Origin: Ignavibacteriales bacterium
GTDB lineage: Bacteria > Bacteroidota > Ignavibacteria > UBA10030 > UBA8401
DNA length: 36,074 nucleotides
Direction: 5' to 3'
NCBI GenBank assembly: GCA_016182545.1
Contig: JACPGG010000064.1
Coordinates: 1-36,074, forward strand
The notes under the pieces were generated by a model that searched no databases, had not been told where the DNA came from, and saw only the letters and a program-made list of their open reading frames with translations. Below, in pieces: positions 1 through 6,932 of the stretch. Numbering within the stretch: position 1 is the first letter of the stretch; every line of letters begins with the position of its first letter. A program made the translations under genes and the position numbers.

Positions 1-198
1 ATATATACCCAACCGCCCTGGACTTATTTTTTAATTTTGATCTGCAAAATGGAAAATTATCAAACAGTGAAAACAACTGGTATATAGGGAATTATGCCAT
101 AAGGTATTATAACACTAGTGGTGGTCCTATGATAGAAATAGGGGATGGTTACAGGCATGAATTACTTCTTAAACCAAAGCATTGGAATAGGATTATAA
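1..198. other. AT-rich unassigned DNA at the window edge
   Basis: This stretch is clearly more AT-rich than the rest of the window. On the + strand a frame is open from base 3 to a TGA at 285-287, overlapping the start of the dGTPase remnant, but its translation is not one I recognise. The dGTPase frame is closed upstream by a TAA at 196-198. This is either foreign DNA that interrupted the dGTPase gene or the end of a chimeric contig. No transposase, terminal repeat or target duplication can be seen, because the left side lies outside the window. Confidence 0.4.
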
Positions 199-675
199 AA
201 ATTATACGACGCGATGAAGGACGGATACACCGAGCGGTACATGTCTGCAAACATCGGAAAATATATTTCAGCCTGTTCGGTTGTTGAAATTAAGTACTCG
301 ATGAGCGGAAAGACAAATCGCTATAAATATGAATTGAAAATCGATGATGCGGCAAAGATAGAATCGAAGATGTTCAAGAAGTTGTCGCTCGATCTCGTCT
401 TCCTTTCTCCGCAGTTGAATCAAGTAGAGAAGAAGGGAGACTTCATGCTGAAGAGGATCTTCGAGGCGTTCATCGACAACTATATCAACAAGGAACAGTT
501 CGAGATGCACCTGCTTCCCGCGTCGTTCGAACAGAACATTCTGGCGTCCAGCAATGCGTCGTTTCGCGTCCGGCTGATCTGTGATTACATTGCGGGCATG
601 ACCGACGGCTTTGCGATCCGGACATACAAGCGGCTCTTCGATCCTGATTTCGGCTCGCTGGCGGATTTGGTTTGA
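199..675 (+). pseudogene. dgt: dGTPase (dNTP triphosphohydrolase), C-terminal fragment
   Basis: This is the C-terminal part of a deoxyguanosinetriphosphate triphosphohydrolase, which hydrolyses dGTP to deoxyguanosine and triphosphate. The key signature near the end is CDYIAGMTDGFAIRTYKRLF, the conserved C-terminal motif of the family. About 150-155 residues remain of a family usually 380-500 long. The N-terminal HD metal-binding domain is absent, so this piece cannot be catalytic by itself. The frame reads LYDAMKDGYTERYM across the first available ATG (214), so homology seems to begin upstream of it, right after an in-frame TAA at 196-198. That points to a 5' truncation rather than a short native gene. 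Whether the break is biological or an assembly junction cannot be told here. Confidence 0.75.
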
Positions 676-763
676 AAGTCATGCCATGAATGGCTTAACA
701 TTGATGTATTCATAGCATGACGTTAAAAAAAATACTGGCGAATGGTTTAGTGTCAACAATCAC

Positions 764-787
764 CAGAGACACAGAGACACAGAGAAA
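764..787. repeat. Three-copy 8-bp tandem repeat (CAGAGACA)
   Basis: The intergenic DNA between the dGTPase remnant and the PLP enzyme holds CAGAGACA CAGAGACA CAGAGAAA, three near-identical 8-bp units. It has no coding potential. Similar CACAGAGACA runs recur in intergenic DNA of many environmental genomes (recollection, not checked). Confidence 0.6.
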
Positions 788-797
788 AAGGAATCAA

Positions 798-865
798 AGT
801 GCGCTCCGTCGGAGCGCACTATTTATAACTTCTAAATAGCTCTTCAATCAAAGCTCCGTAGGAGC
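798..865. repeat. Two GCTCC-GTN-GGAGC hairpins upstream of the PLP enzyme
   Basis: A perfect 10-bp inverted repeat, AGTGCGCTCC (798-807), is separated by GTC from GGAGCGCACT (811-820). A second, shorter copy with the same core is GCTCC (853-857), GTA, GGAGC (861-865). The right arm of the second hairpin carries GGAG, which lies 8 bases before the ATG at 873 and is the only Shine-Dalgarno-like sequence there. Folding could therefore hide the ribosome binding site. This could equally be a dispersed REP-like repeat with no regulatory role. Confidence 0.6.
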
Positions 866-872
866 GACCTGT

Positions 873-1982
873 ATGAATACCAAGGATTGGTACACCGTTG
901 ACAATATCGATCAGATCGATTCTCCCGCACTTATCATTTATAAAGAAAGAGTCCTCGAAAATATCCGTCATGCGATTGATATAGTGAAGGATGTTGCTCG
1001 TCTCCGTCCGCATGTAAAGACGAACAAGATGGCGGATGTCTGCAAGATGATGATGGAGGAAGGGATCACCAAATTCAAATGTGCAACGATCGCCGAAGCG
1101 GAAATGCTCGGCTCGATCGGTGCGAAGGATGTCCTCTTTGCATTCCAACCGGTCGGTCCAAAGATTGACCGCTTGCTGGAATTGGTAAAGCGCTATCCTG
1201 CAACAAAATTCTCATGCCTGATCGACAATAGTGCAGCAGTAGAAAAAATATCGGAACGGTTCCAATCGAAGAAGTTGAAATTGAAAACATATCTCGATCT
1301 GAATGTAGGAATGAACCGCACGGGCATTGCGGTGCAGAAAGCATTGTCATTGTATGAGTCAGCCAAAAAATTGCCGGGGATCGATATCATCGGCGTTCAT
1401 GTGTATGACGGACATATCACCGATGCCGATATTACCGTGCGTCAGCAGCGATGCGATGCTGTGTTCCGTGAAGTACTATGGCTGGTCGACACAATTTCCG
1501 GAATAGATGGCACGCAGATGAAGATCGTCGCCGGCGGCTCACCCACATTCATGATCCATGCGCAGAGAACCGGTGTTGAGTGCAGTCCGGGGACATTTGT
1601 CTTCTGGGATTGGAGTTATAAACATACATATCCCGACGATCCATTTAATTACGCCGCGTTGGTTGCAACAAGAATTATTTCCGTCATTGACGAGACGCGA
1701 TTCTGCATCGATCTCGGGCATAAATCGGTCGCTGCTGAAAATCCGCTGCCGCGGGTTCATTTCCTGAATGCGCCGGAGGAGACTCCGGTCTCGCACAGCG
1801 AAGAACATATGGTGGTAAAAGTACCCGACATTACGCGGTACTCGATCGGCGATGTATTGTACGGAGTGCCGGTGCATATCTGTCCGACCGTTGCGTTGTA
1901 TGAGCGTGCGTCTGTTGTTGAGCAGAATAAGATCGTGGGTGAATGGAAAGTGACCGCACGGGACAAGAAAGTAAACATTTAA
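873..1982 (+). CDS. D-threonine aldolase / D-serine dehydratase-family PLP enzyme
   Basis: This is a fold-type III (alanine racemase-like) PLP enzyme of 369 residues, the usual family length. The N-terminal TIM-barrel has the PLP-lysine motif RPHVKTNK, with Lys49 as the probable Schiff-base residue. The C-terminal beta-domain carries a metal-site motif, His335-Ile-Cys337, in VPVHICPTV. Family members cleave D-threonine to glycine and acetaldehyde, or deaminate D-serine, using a divalent metal near the PLP. The sequence does not decide between these substrates. The ATG at 873 is preceded by GGAG at 861-864, inside a short hairpin. The gene stands alone between repeat-rich intergenic regions. 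Family assignment is firm, substrate uncertain. Confidence 0.85.
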   Translation: MNTKDWYTVDNIDQIDSPALIIYKERVLENIRHAIDIVKDVARLRPHVKTNKMADVCKMMMEEGITKFKCATIAEAEMLGSIGAKDVLFAFQPVGPKIDRLLELVKRYPATKFSCLIDNSAAVEKISERFQSKKLKLKTYLDLNVGMNRTGIAVQKALSLYESAKKLPGIDIIGVHVYDGHITDADITVRQQRCDAVFREVLWLVDTISGIDGTQMKIVAGGSPTFMIHAQRTGVECSPGTFVFWDWSYKHTYPDDPFNYAALVATRIISVIDETRFCIDLGHKSVAAENPLPRVHFLNAPEETPVSHSEEHMVVKVPDITRYSIGDVLYGVPVHICPTVALYERASVVEQNKIVGEWKVTARDKKVNI

Positions 1983-1987
1983 TCAAT

Positions 1988-2086
1988 GTCATTGCGAGTC
2001 CCGATGTATTTCATCGGGACGAAGCAATCTCGCTTTTCATCTTATACAGTGGGATTGCTTCGGTCGCTACGCTCCCTCGCAATGAC
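1988..2086. repeat. Nested palindromic intergenic repeat (GTCATTGCGAG type)
   Basis: An element of about 99 bp is bounded by an 11-bp inverted repeat, GTCATTGCGAG (1988-1998) and CTCGCAATGAC (2076-2086). Inside are a second pair, GAAGCAATC (2021-2029) and GATTGCTTC (2053-2061), and an independent hairpin, GTCCCGATG (1998-2006) with CATCGGGAC (2012-2020). It fills the gap between the PLP enzyme and the methyltransferase gene almost exactly. I recall similar CATTGCGAG/GAAGCAATC repeats from other bacterial genomes. Only one copy lies in this window. Confidence 0.75.
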
Positions 2087-2112
2087 ACTTGGAACAAAAA
2101 AAGGGGAGTCAG

Positions 2113-3549
2113 TTGGAACAATTGAAATTGCATTACGGTGATGTTGTTGAAGTAAATATTGAATCTACCGGATTCGAAGGGAAGAGCGTTGCTCGTGTTG
2201 AAGGATTCGTAGTCTTTGTCGAAGGGGCAGTCGAAGGGGACGTTGTCAAAGCAAAAATTCTCAAGACGAAAAAGAAATATGCCGAAGCGAAAGTTGTCGA
2301 AGTGCTGAAGCCCTCGCCGAAACGGATCGAACCGCGCTGCAGCTATTTCGGCACGTGCGGCGGCTGCAAGTGGCAGCATGTTGATTACAAAGCGCAGCTG
2401 CAGTTCAAACAGCAGCATGTTGTTGATGCGATCGAGCGGATCGGCGGGATGAAAGATGTTCCGATACTGCCGATCGTCGCCTCGGATGATATTTATTTTT
2501 ACAGAAACAAGCTGGAGTTTTCGTTCAGTGAGAAAGCGTGGCAGGTTGCCCCACCCCCGTCCCCTCCCCAATTGGGGAGGGGAGAAAGGGGTGGGGCAGA
2601 TTTTGCGTTGGGCTTTCACGTCCCCCAGCGCTGGGACAAAGTGCTCGACGTGCACGAATGTTTCCTGCAATCCGAATTGAGTAACGGCATTTTGAATGCG
2701 GTGCGCGAATTCGCACTCGCGAATACTATTCCCGCATATTCACAGGAAACCGAGAGCGGTTACTTCCGCAATCTGGTGATCCGTGAAGGGAAGAACACCG
2801 GCGATGTGATGGTGAATGTCGTGACGTTCGAAGACAAGCCGGAGATCATGGCGAAACTCACTGCGGAACTGACGAAAAAATTTCCGGAGATCACGACGGT
2901 GATCAACAACGTGAATCAGAGGAAATCGCAGGTGGCTGTCGGTGATTTTGAAAAAGTGTATCACGGCGAAGGGATCATCCACGACAAGATCGGGGATAAA
3001 CTGTTCCAAATATCGGCAAACTCATTTTTCCAGACGAATACAAAACAGACGGAGAAATTATATTCCCTCGCAAAGGAATTTGCCGGATTGAAACCGACCG
3101 ATGTTGTCTATGATTTATATTGCGGTACGGGTTCAATTGCGCTCTATATTTCTGATGCAGCGAAACAGGTGATTGGGATTGAATTGGTAGAAAGTTCGAT
3201 CATCAATGCACGGATGAATGCCGAACTGAACAGAGTGACGAATTGTGAATTTATCGCCGGCGACCTGAAAGAGATGCTGACGAAGGATGTTGCATGGAAA
3301 GAACGATTCTCACATCCGGACGTTATCATCGTTGATCCTCCCCGCAGCGGCATGCATCCCAAAGCAGTGGAAGAACTGGGAAACTTGAAAGTGCCGGCGA
3401 TCGTCTATGTCAGCTGCAATCCCGCAACGTTAGCGCGCGACCTGCAGATGCTGCTGACGTACGGATATGCAGTGGAGAAAGTGCAGCCGGTCGATATGTT
3501 TCCGCACACGTACCATATTGAATGTGTGGCGAAAGTGGTACTGAAGTAA
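2113..3549 (+). CDS. rlmD: 23S rRNA (uracil-C5)-methyltransferase, RlmD/TrmA family
   Basis: This is a SAM-dependent RNA uracil-C5 methyltransferase, probably acting on 23S rRNA. From the TTG at 2113 it has an N-terminal TRAM domain (about residues 1-62), then a [4Fe-4S] cluster motif with Cys76, Cys82 and Cys85 (CSYFGTCGGCKWQH), a SAM-binding YDLYCGTGSIAL, the DPPRSGMHP loop and the catalytic-cysteine motif VSCNPATLARDL. The TTG at 2113 is preferred over the longer TTG at 2089 because AAGGGGAG (2101-2108) sits 4 bases before it, and the longer start lies at the edge of the upstream palindrome. A 52-bp palindrome (2547-2598) is inserted in frame, adding about 17 residues (APPPSPPQLGRGERGG) between conserved segments. 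The stop codon abuts the stop of the convergent gene at 3550. The exact target uridine is an inference. Confidence 0.9.
   Translation: MEQLKLHYGDVVEVNIESTGFEGKSVARVEGFVVFVEGAVEGDVVKAKILKTKKKYAEAKVVEVLKPSPKRIEPRCSYFGTCGGCKWQHVDYKAQLQFKQQHVVDAIERIGGMKDVPILPIVASDDIYFYRNKLEFSFSEKAWQVAPPPSPPQLGRGERGGADFALGFHVPQRWDKVLDVHECFLQSELSNGILNAVREFALANTIPAYSQETESGYFRNLVIREGKNTGDVMVNVVTFEDKPEIMAKLTAELTKKFPEITTVINNVNQRKSQVAVGDFEKVYHGEGIIHDKIGDKLFQISANSFFQTNTKQTEKLYSLAKEFAGLKPTDVVYDLYCGTGSIALYISDAAKQVIGIELVESSIINARMNAELNRVTNCEFIAGDLKEMLTKDVAWKERFSHPDVIIVDPPRSGMHPKAVEELGNLKVPAIVYVSCNPATLARDLQMLLTYGYAVEKVQPVDMFPHTYHIECVAKVVLK
2547..2598. repeat. Palindromic element inserted in frame in rlmD
   Basis: This is a 52-bp near-perfect palindrome. 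Outer arms are TGCCCCACCCC (2547-2557) and GGGGTGGGGCA (2588-2598). The core CCCCTCCCC-AATT-GGGGAGGGG occupies 2561-2582. It keeps the reading frame open and encodes a Pro/Gly/Arg-rich insert between AWQV and the conserved DFALGFHVPQRWDKVLD region. Related proteins normally run straight through this point. It resembles the behaviour of Rickettsia palindromic elements, which insert into coding sequence, but the sequence itself is different. Confidence 0.85.
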
Positions 3550-4299
3550 TTATAATCCGTACGAGAATCCCATCATCAAAATAATGCCGTTGTAGTTCGC
3601 CTCAAAATTTGTAATAGCGTGTCCCCGCGGATCCCTGAATTCGTCCATGATCAAGTACCGATAAGCAAAATCGATCGTAATGGAATACGAGCGATCTATT
3701 GGGATTACCTGCTGAGCCATAATACGAAATCCATAGCCGGTTCCTTCATACGTGTTTTCGTACGACCCTTGTTGATCGATCTCCGTCTCGTCTGTGAATG
3801 TTGCAACGGCGTAAACAAAACCGATCTCTCCTTTGATGCGCGTTTTCGGGATGACGGAACCTGTGTTCAGCGAGATCGGGTATACGTTGTATCGCAGCAT
3901 CGATGTACCGCTCAACTGCGATGTGGTCCCGCCTGAGTTATTCGTTCCGTTAGTGACAAACGGAAATGTCCGTGACGAAGAGATTATTTCTGCCCGAAGC
4001 GAAAGATAATTCGGAAGATTCTTTGGTCGGAATGCCACCCACACTGCAGCCTGCAACGGATTGCGGATGGGTCTTTCTGCGGCATCGAACACGGAATTAT
4101 TGAATTCAATCTGGCTGTTGATCATCTCCGGATCGATAAATGTCGTGCCTCCTGAAAGTCCGAGGCTGAAGACCGGCGACGAGACGTTTGCAAACAATGT
4201 ATCGGTCTCTTCACCGTGCGCAAGGAGCGTATCCCGTTCTTCATATTGGGAGAAGGTGAATGAACACGAAATCAGCAGGAGCAGAAATATGGACTTCAT
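3550..4299 (-). CDS. Outer-membrane beta-barrel-like secreted protein
   Basis: This protein of 249 residues starts with a clear Sec signal peptide (MKSIFLLLLISCSFTFSQ) with likely cleavage before or near Gln18. The rest alternates polar and hydrophobic residues in strand-sized blocks such as YSITIDFAYRYLI and NGIILMMGFSYGL, as expected of an outer-membrane beta-barrel. No named family is recognised. It is the last gene of the minus-strand operon. Its Shine-Dalgarno AGGAGG lies 5 bases before the ATG and overlaps the TAG stop of the upstream lipoprotein gene, so the two are probably translated from one message. Its stop directly abuts the stop of rlmD on the other strand, leaving no room for a separate terminator. 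Confidence 0.8.
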   Translation of the reverse strand: MKSIFLLLLISCSFTFSQYEERDTLLAHGEETDTLFANVSSPVFSLGLSGGTTFIDPEMINSQIEFNNSVFDAAERPIRNPLQAAVWVAFRPKNLPNYLSLRAEIISSSRTFPFVTNGTNNSGGTTSQLSGTSMLRYNVYPISLNTGSVIPKTRIKGEIGFVYAVATFTDETEIDQQGSYENTYEGTGYGFRIMAQQVIPIDRSYSITIDFAYRYLIMDEFRDPRGHAITNFEANYNGIILMMGFSYGL

Positions 4300-4307
4300 A
4301 ATGCCTC

Positions 4308-4709
4308 CTAATTTTTTACCGCGACAACTCGTATAATCGTTGCCTGTGGTGAGTAGCCGCGCATTTCAATGACGTACACACCTTTCGGCACGACTACTCC
4401 CTTGCTGTTTTTACCATCCCACTTTGTTTGAAACGTTCCGGGAGGGTGCGAGTAATTGAACACAATGGTCCGCACTTCGATTTGAAAACGATCGTACACC
4501 CGTATGCTTACCTCTGAATTGGTTCCGCCTGTGTTGGGGATTCCGTAGTCAATCGCGGTTGTGTCGGTGAAAGGATTCGGGAAGTTTTGCTTCAAGTAGA
4601 AATTCGGCGGTGCCGGTCCGTAGCCGATCTGAGGACCCGTGGTGGTTTCAGTACATGAAAAAAACAAGCCGATACTTACAAGCAACAGTGCGATGATAAT
4701 CTGTCTCAT
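4308..4709 (-). CDS. Lipoprotein with T9SS/FlgD-like C-terminal domain
   Basis: This is a 133-residue lipoprotein. Its signal peptide MRQIIIALLLVSIGLFFSC ends in a lipobox with Cys19 as the lipid-modified residue. The mature part is almost entirely one small beta-domain with FYLKQNFPNPFTDTTAIDY, then KGVVVPKGVYVIEMRGYS. The NxPNPF opening and the G-V-Y near the end match the type IX secretion C-terminal sorting domain/FlgD Ig-like fold. It is unusual for such a domain to be the whole of a lipoprotein instead of the tail of a large cargo, so it may serve as an anchor or structural subunit. It precedes the barrel gene at 3550-4299 with an 8-base gap. Confidence 0.75.
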   Translation of the reverse strand: MRQIIIALLLVSIGLFFSCTETTTGPQIGYGPAPPNFYLKQNFPNPFTDTTAIDYGIPNTGGTNSEVSIRVYDRFQIEVRTIVFNYSHPPGTFQTKWDGKNSKGVVVPKGVYVIEMRGYSPQATIIRVVAVKN

Positions 4710-4727
4710 AGAAACCTCAAATAAAAT

Positions 4728-5630
4728 TCAAGTCAAATGTCGTTCAAAAAATTCTGCAATCCGTCCTTCGTATTCCGCTCTGCCGATTTCATGCACATCG
4801 TTGTGATGCGCTTTATCGATCAGCCATAATTCCTTCGGCTCGTTCGCCGCGGCGTACATCTCTTCGCTGTACTGATACTTGATGAATGTATCATCTTTTC
4901 CATGGATAAAGAGAATCGGGACGTGGATATTCTTTACCGCATCGATCGGCGACACCTCGCGGTGTTTGAAATGTGCGATGATCTCGCTCCGCTTCATTGC
5001 GATGTTGCGAAGAAAATGCCACGGCAAGCGTAATAATCTTTTCTGGTAGTCAACCGTCACTTGTCGCAGCGTTGCAAATGATGCCTCGGCGACGACCGCT
5101 GAAATGCGCGGCTCAATACTTGCGGCTTGTAATGCGATCGCCGCTCCCATCGATGTACCAAACACGCCGATCTTGCAGTGCGGGAATTTTTTCAATGTTT
5201 CATAGATCGCGATCTGCACATCGTGTTTTTCGTGATAACCGTACGTGCAATATTTTCCCCCGCTTTCGCCGTGAGCGCGTGAATCGTACAACAGTACATT
5301 AAAGTCACGCCGATGCAGTATGTTCGCAAGCAACAATCCGCTCATCTTATTGTCCCCGACGCCGTGAAGGTAGATGATCGTCGCTTTCGGATTTTTTGCC
5401 GGAATGAACCACGCGTTCAATAGTGAGAGCGCATCGCTAGCAAGGAAATTGAATTGCTCGTACGGCAACTGCAAATGCAGAGGCGAGGTCGGAAGGTCGC
5501 GTGCCCGGTAAAAGTCTTCCCCACGCCGTCGGGGATTCAATACCATGATCGGTCCGATGACGAAGACAAGTGCGGAGACCGTCAATATGAACGCAACAAC
5601 GCACAAAAGCAGAATGAGAAGCAAACTCAT
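4728..5630 (-). CDS. Membrane-anchored alpha/beta hydrolase
   Basis: This is a 300-residue serine hydrolase of the alpha/beta fold. Residues 1-30 form one hydrophobic membrane anchor. The oxyanion-region motif IIYLHGVGDN is near residue 90, the nucleophile elbow is GTSMGA with Ser160, the acid is in FIHGKDDTFI and the base in the C-terminal KAHHNDV. This architecture is found in many bacterial esterase/peptidase-like hydrolases; the substrate cannot be read from the sequence. The start codon overlaps the upstream aminotransferase stop (ATGA at 5630-5627 on the minus strand), which suggests translational coupling. Confidence 0.85.
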   Translation of the reverse strand: MSLLLILLLCVVAFILTVSALVFVIGPIMVLNPRRRGEDFYRARDLPTSPLHLQLPYEQFNFLASDALSLLNAWFIPAKNPKATIIYLHGVGDNKMSGLLLANILHRRDFNVLLYDSRAHGESGGKYCTYGYHEKHDVQIAIYETLKKFPHCKIGVFGTSMGAAIALQAASIEPRISAVVAEASFATLRQVTVDYQKRLLRLPWHFLRNIAMKRSEIIAHFKHREVSPIDAVKNIHVPILFIHGKDDTFIKYQYSEEMYAAANEPKELWLIDKAHHNDVHEIGRAEYEGRIAEFFERHLT

Positions 5631-6775
5631 TGGGTCACTTTGGAATAATAATGTAAAATAGAAAAAAGTGCGTGCAGGTCTTCCTCAGAATTATAAAAGT
5701 GCGGTGCGATCCGCAGTATTCCTTCACGCAGCGATACAACGATCCGCTGTTCATTCAGATCATCAAAGATCGTTTTGACATCAGGATGCTTTATCGAAAT
5801 GATACCGGCTCGTTTCGTGCGATCGCGTGGACTTGCCAATTCGAAACCGTTCCCGTCACAGAAAGAAATAATTTGGTCCGTGAGCATGAGGAGATGCTCA
5901 TGAACGTTGTCGATGCCGACTTCCAGCAATGTCGCTGTCGATTCCTTCAGTGCCGTGATTCCGATGTAATTTTGGGTGCCGTTTTCATACCGGCGTGCGG
6001 TCTCGTCAAGATCGATCCTGTATTGAAAAAAATCGCCAAAAAAATTCTTGTTGCTTGTCCACCCCATCTGTTTTTGCCGGATACGTTCCTGCAGTTCCGC
6101 TGTTACGAATACAAAGCCGGTTCCCATCAGTCCCATCAACCATTTATTCCCTCCGTTCGAAAGGAAATCGATCTTCGATTCCTGTACATCGAGCGGAGCG
6201 GCGCCAAGGCCCTGGATCGAATCAACGCAGAAAATAATGCCATGCCGTTTGCACACATCGCCGATTGAAGTTAGGTCTGCTTTAAAACCGGAGAGGAATT
6301 GCACGAAACTGATGGAGAGCAATTTTGTCCGAGGCGTGATCGCCCGTTCGATCTCTTCGATTGAGATTTCACCGTTCGTGCTTTTCACGTAATCGATTTC
6401 CACGCCGAGATTTTTGAGATTCAGGAACGGCACGCCGTTCGCCGGAAATTCAATATCGTTCAGTAATATTCTATCGCCGGTTTTCCAATCGAGTCCGTTC
6501 GCAAGGATGCTCAAGCCGTCGGACGTGTTCAGCACAAAACCGATCCTGTCCGGCGTTGTGTTGATGAGTGCTGCAAGATTTTTTTTCGTCCGTTCGCATG
6601 CAGCGATCACGCTCGGATAGACATCAATATCGCCGAATGATCTGTTGTTGAGATGATGTGTTATCGCGTGAGATACTCTTTTTGATACGGGACTAATGGC
6701 AGCGTGGTTCAGCCAGATCTTCCCTGTCTGAATATGCGGGAACCATGATCGATATGTATCAAGATCGTAAGCCAT
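5627..6775 (-). CDS. Class V aminotransferase (cysteine desulfurase/epimerase-like)
   Basis: This is a PLP-dependent fold-type I enzyme of the class V group (NifS-like and isopenicillin N epimerase-like). Counted from the chosen start, Asp185 in CVDSIQGLG contacts the PLP pyridine nitrogen and Lys211 in NGGNKWLMG is the Schiff-base lysine. The N-terminal WLNHAAISP loop is typical of the family. A longer start at 6823 is possible, but the ATG at 6775 (MAYDLDTYRSWF) is preferred. The family homology starts there, and a good promoter ends about 10 bases upstream. No active-site cysteine loop diagnostic of a cysteine desulfurase was identified, so substrate and role are open. Confidence 0.85.
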   Translation of the reverse strand: MAYDLDTYRSWFPHIQTGKIWLNHAAISPVSKRVSHAITHHLNNRSFGDIDVYPSVIAACERTKKNLAALINTTPDRIGFVLNTSDGLSILANGLDWKTGDRILLNDIEFPANGVPFLNLKNLGVEIDYVKSTNGEISIEEIERAITPRTKLLSISFVQFLSGFKADLTSIGDVCKRHGIIFCVDSIQGLGAAPLDVQESKIDFLSNGGNKWLMGLMGTGFVFVTAELQERIRQKQMGWTSNKNFFGDFFQYRIDLDETARRYENGTQNYIGITALKESTATLLEVGIDNVHEHLLMLTDQIISFCDGNGFELASPRDRTKRAGIISIKHPDVKTIFDDLNEQRIVVSLREGILRIAPHFYNSEEDLHALFSILHYYSKVTQ

Positions 6776-6785
6776 GGTGTTGGTA

Positions 6786-6816
6786 TCAATATAAACAGTG
6801 ATGAAAAGTGAAGCAA
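6786..6816 (-). promoter_or_regulatory. Bacteroidota-type promoter for the minus-strand operon
   Basis: On the minus strand TTG (6816-6814) is followed by exactly 20 bases and then TATATTGA (6793-6786), close to TAnnTTTG. It would start transcription a few bases before the ATG at 6775, giving a very short leader. Confidence 0.5.
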
Positions 6817-6896
6817 GGAACATGGACGAATAATCATCATGCTCTTGTTTTTAAGGAGAAATGTCGTGATTCTGTACTATTCTATCATTTATGTAT

Positions 6897-6927
6897 TTTC
6901 GTCCACGTTCCAAGTTTTGTATATTCA
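6897..6927 (+). promoter_or_regulatory. Possible promoter of the glycosyltransferase gene
   Basis: TATATTCA (6920-6927) resembles TAnnTTTG. The upstream box at the expected 20-base spacing reads TTT instead of TTG. The ATG at 6933 follows 5 bases later, so the message would be nearly leaderless. This match is weaker than the others in the window. Confidence 0.35.
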
Positions 6928-6932
6928 ACCCC

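Noticed and set aside
2456-2716. Small open frames across the rlmD palindrome on both strands
   Set aside because: They are by-products of the GC-rich palindrome; only the rlmD frame has family homology on both sides.
3540-3560. Bidirectional terminator between rlmD and the convergent barrel gene
   Set aside because: The two stop codons abut and no stable stem with a U-run is visible there.
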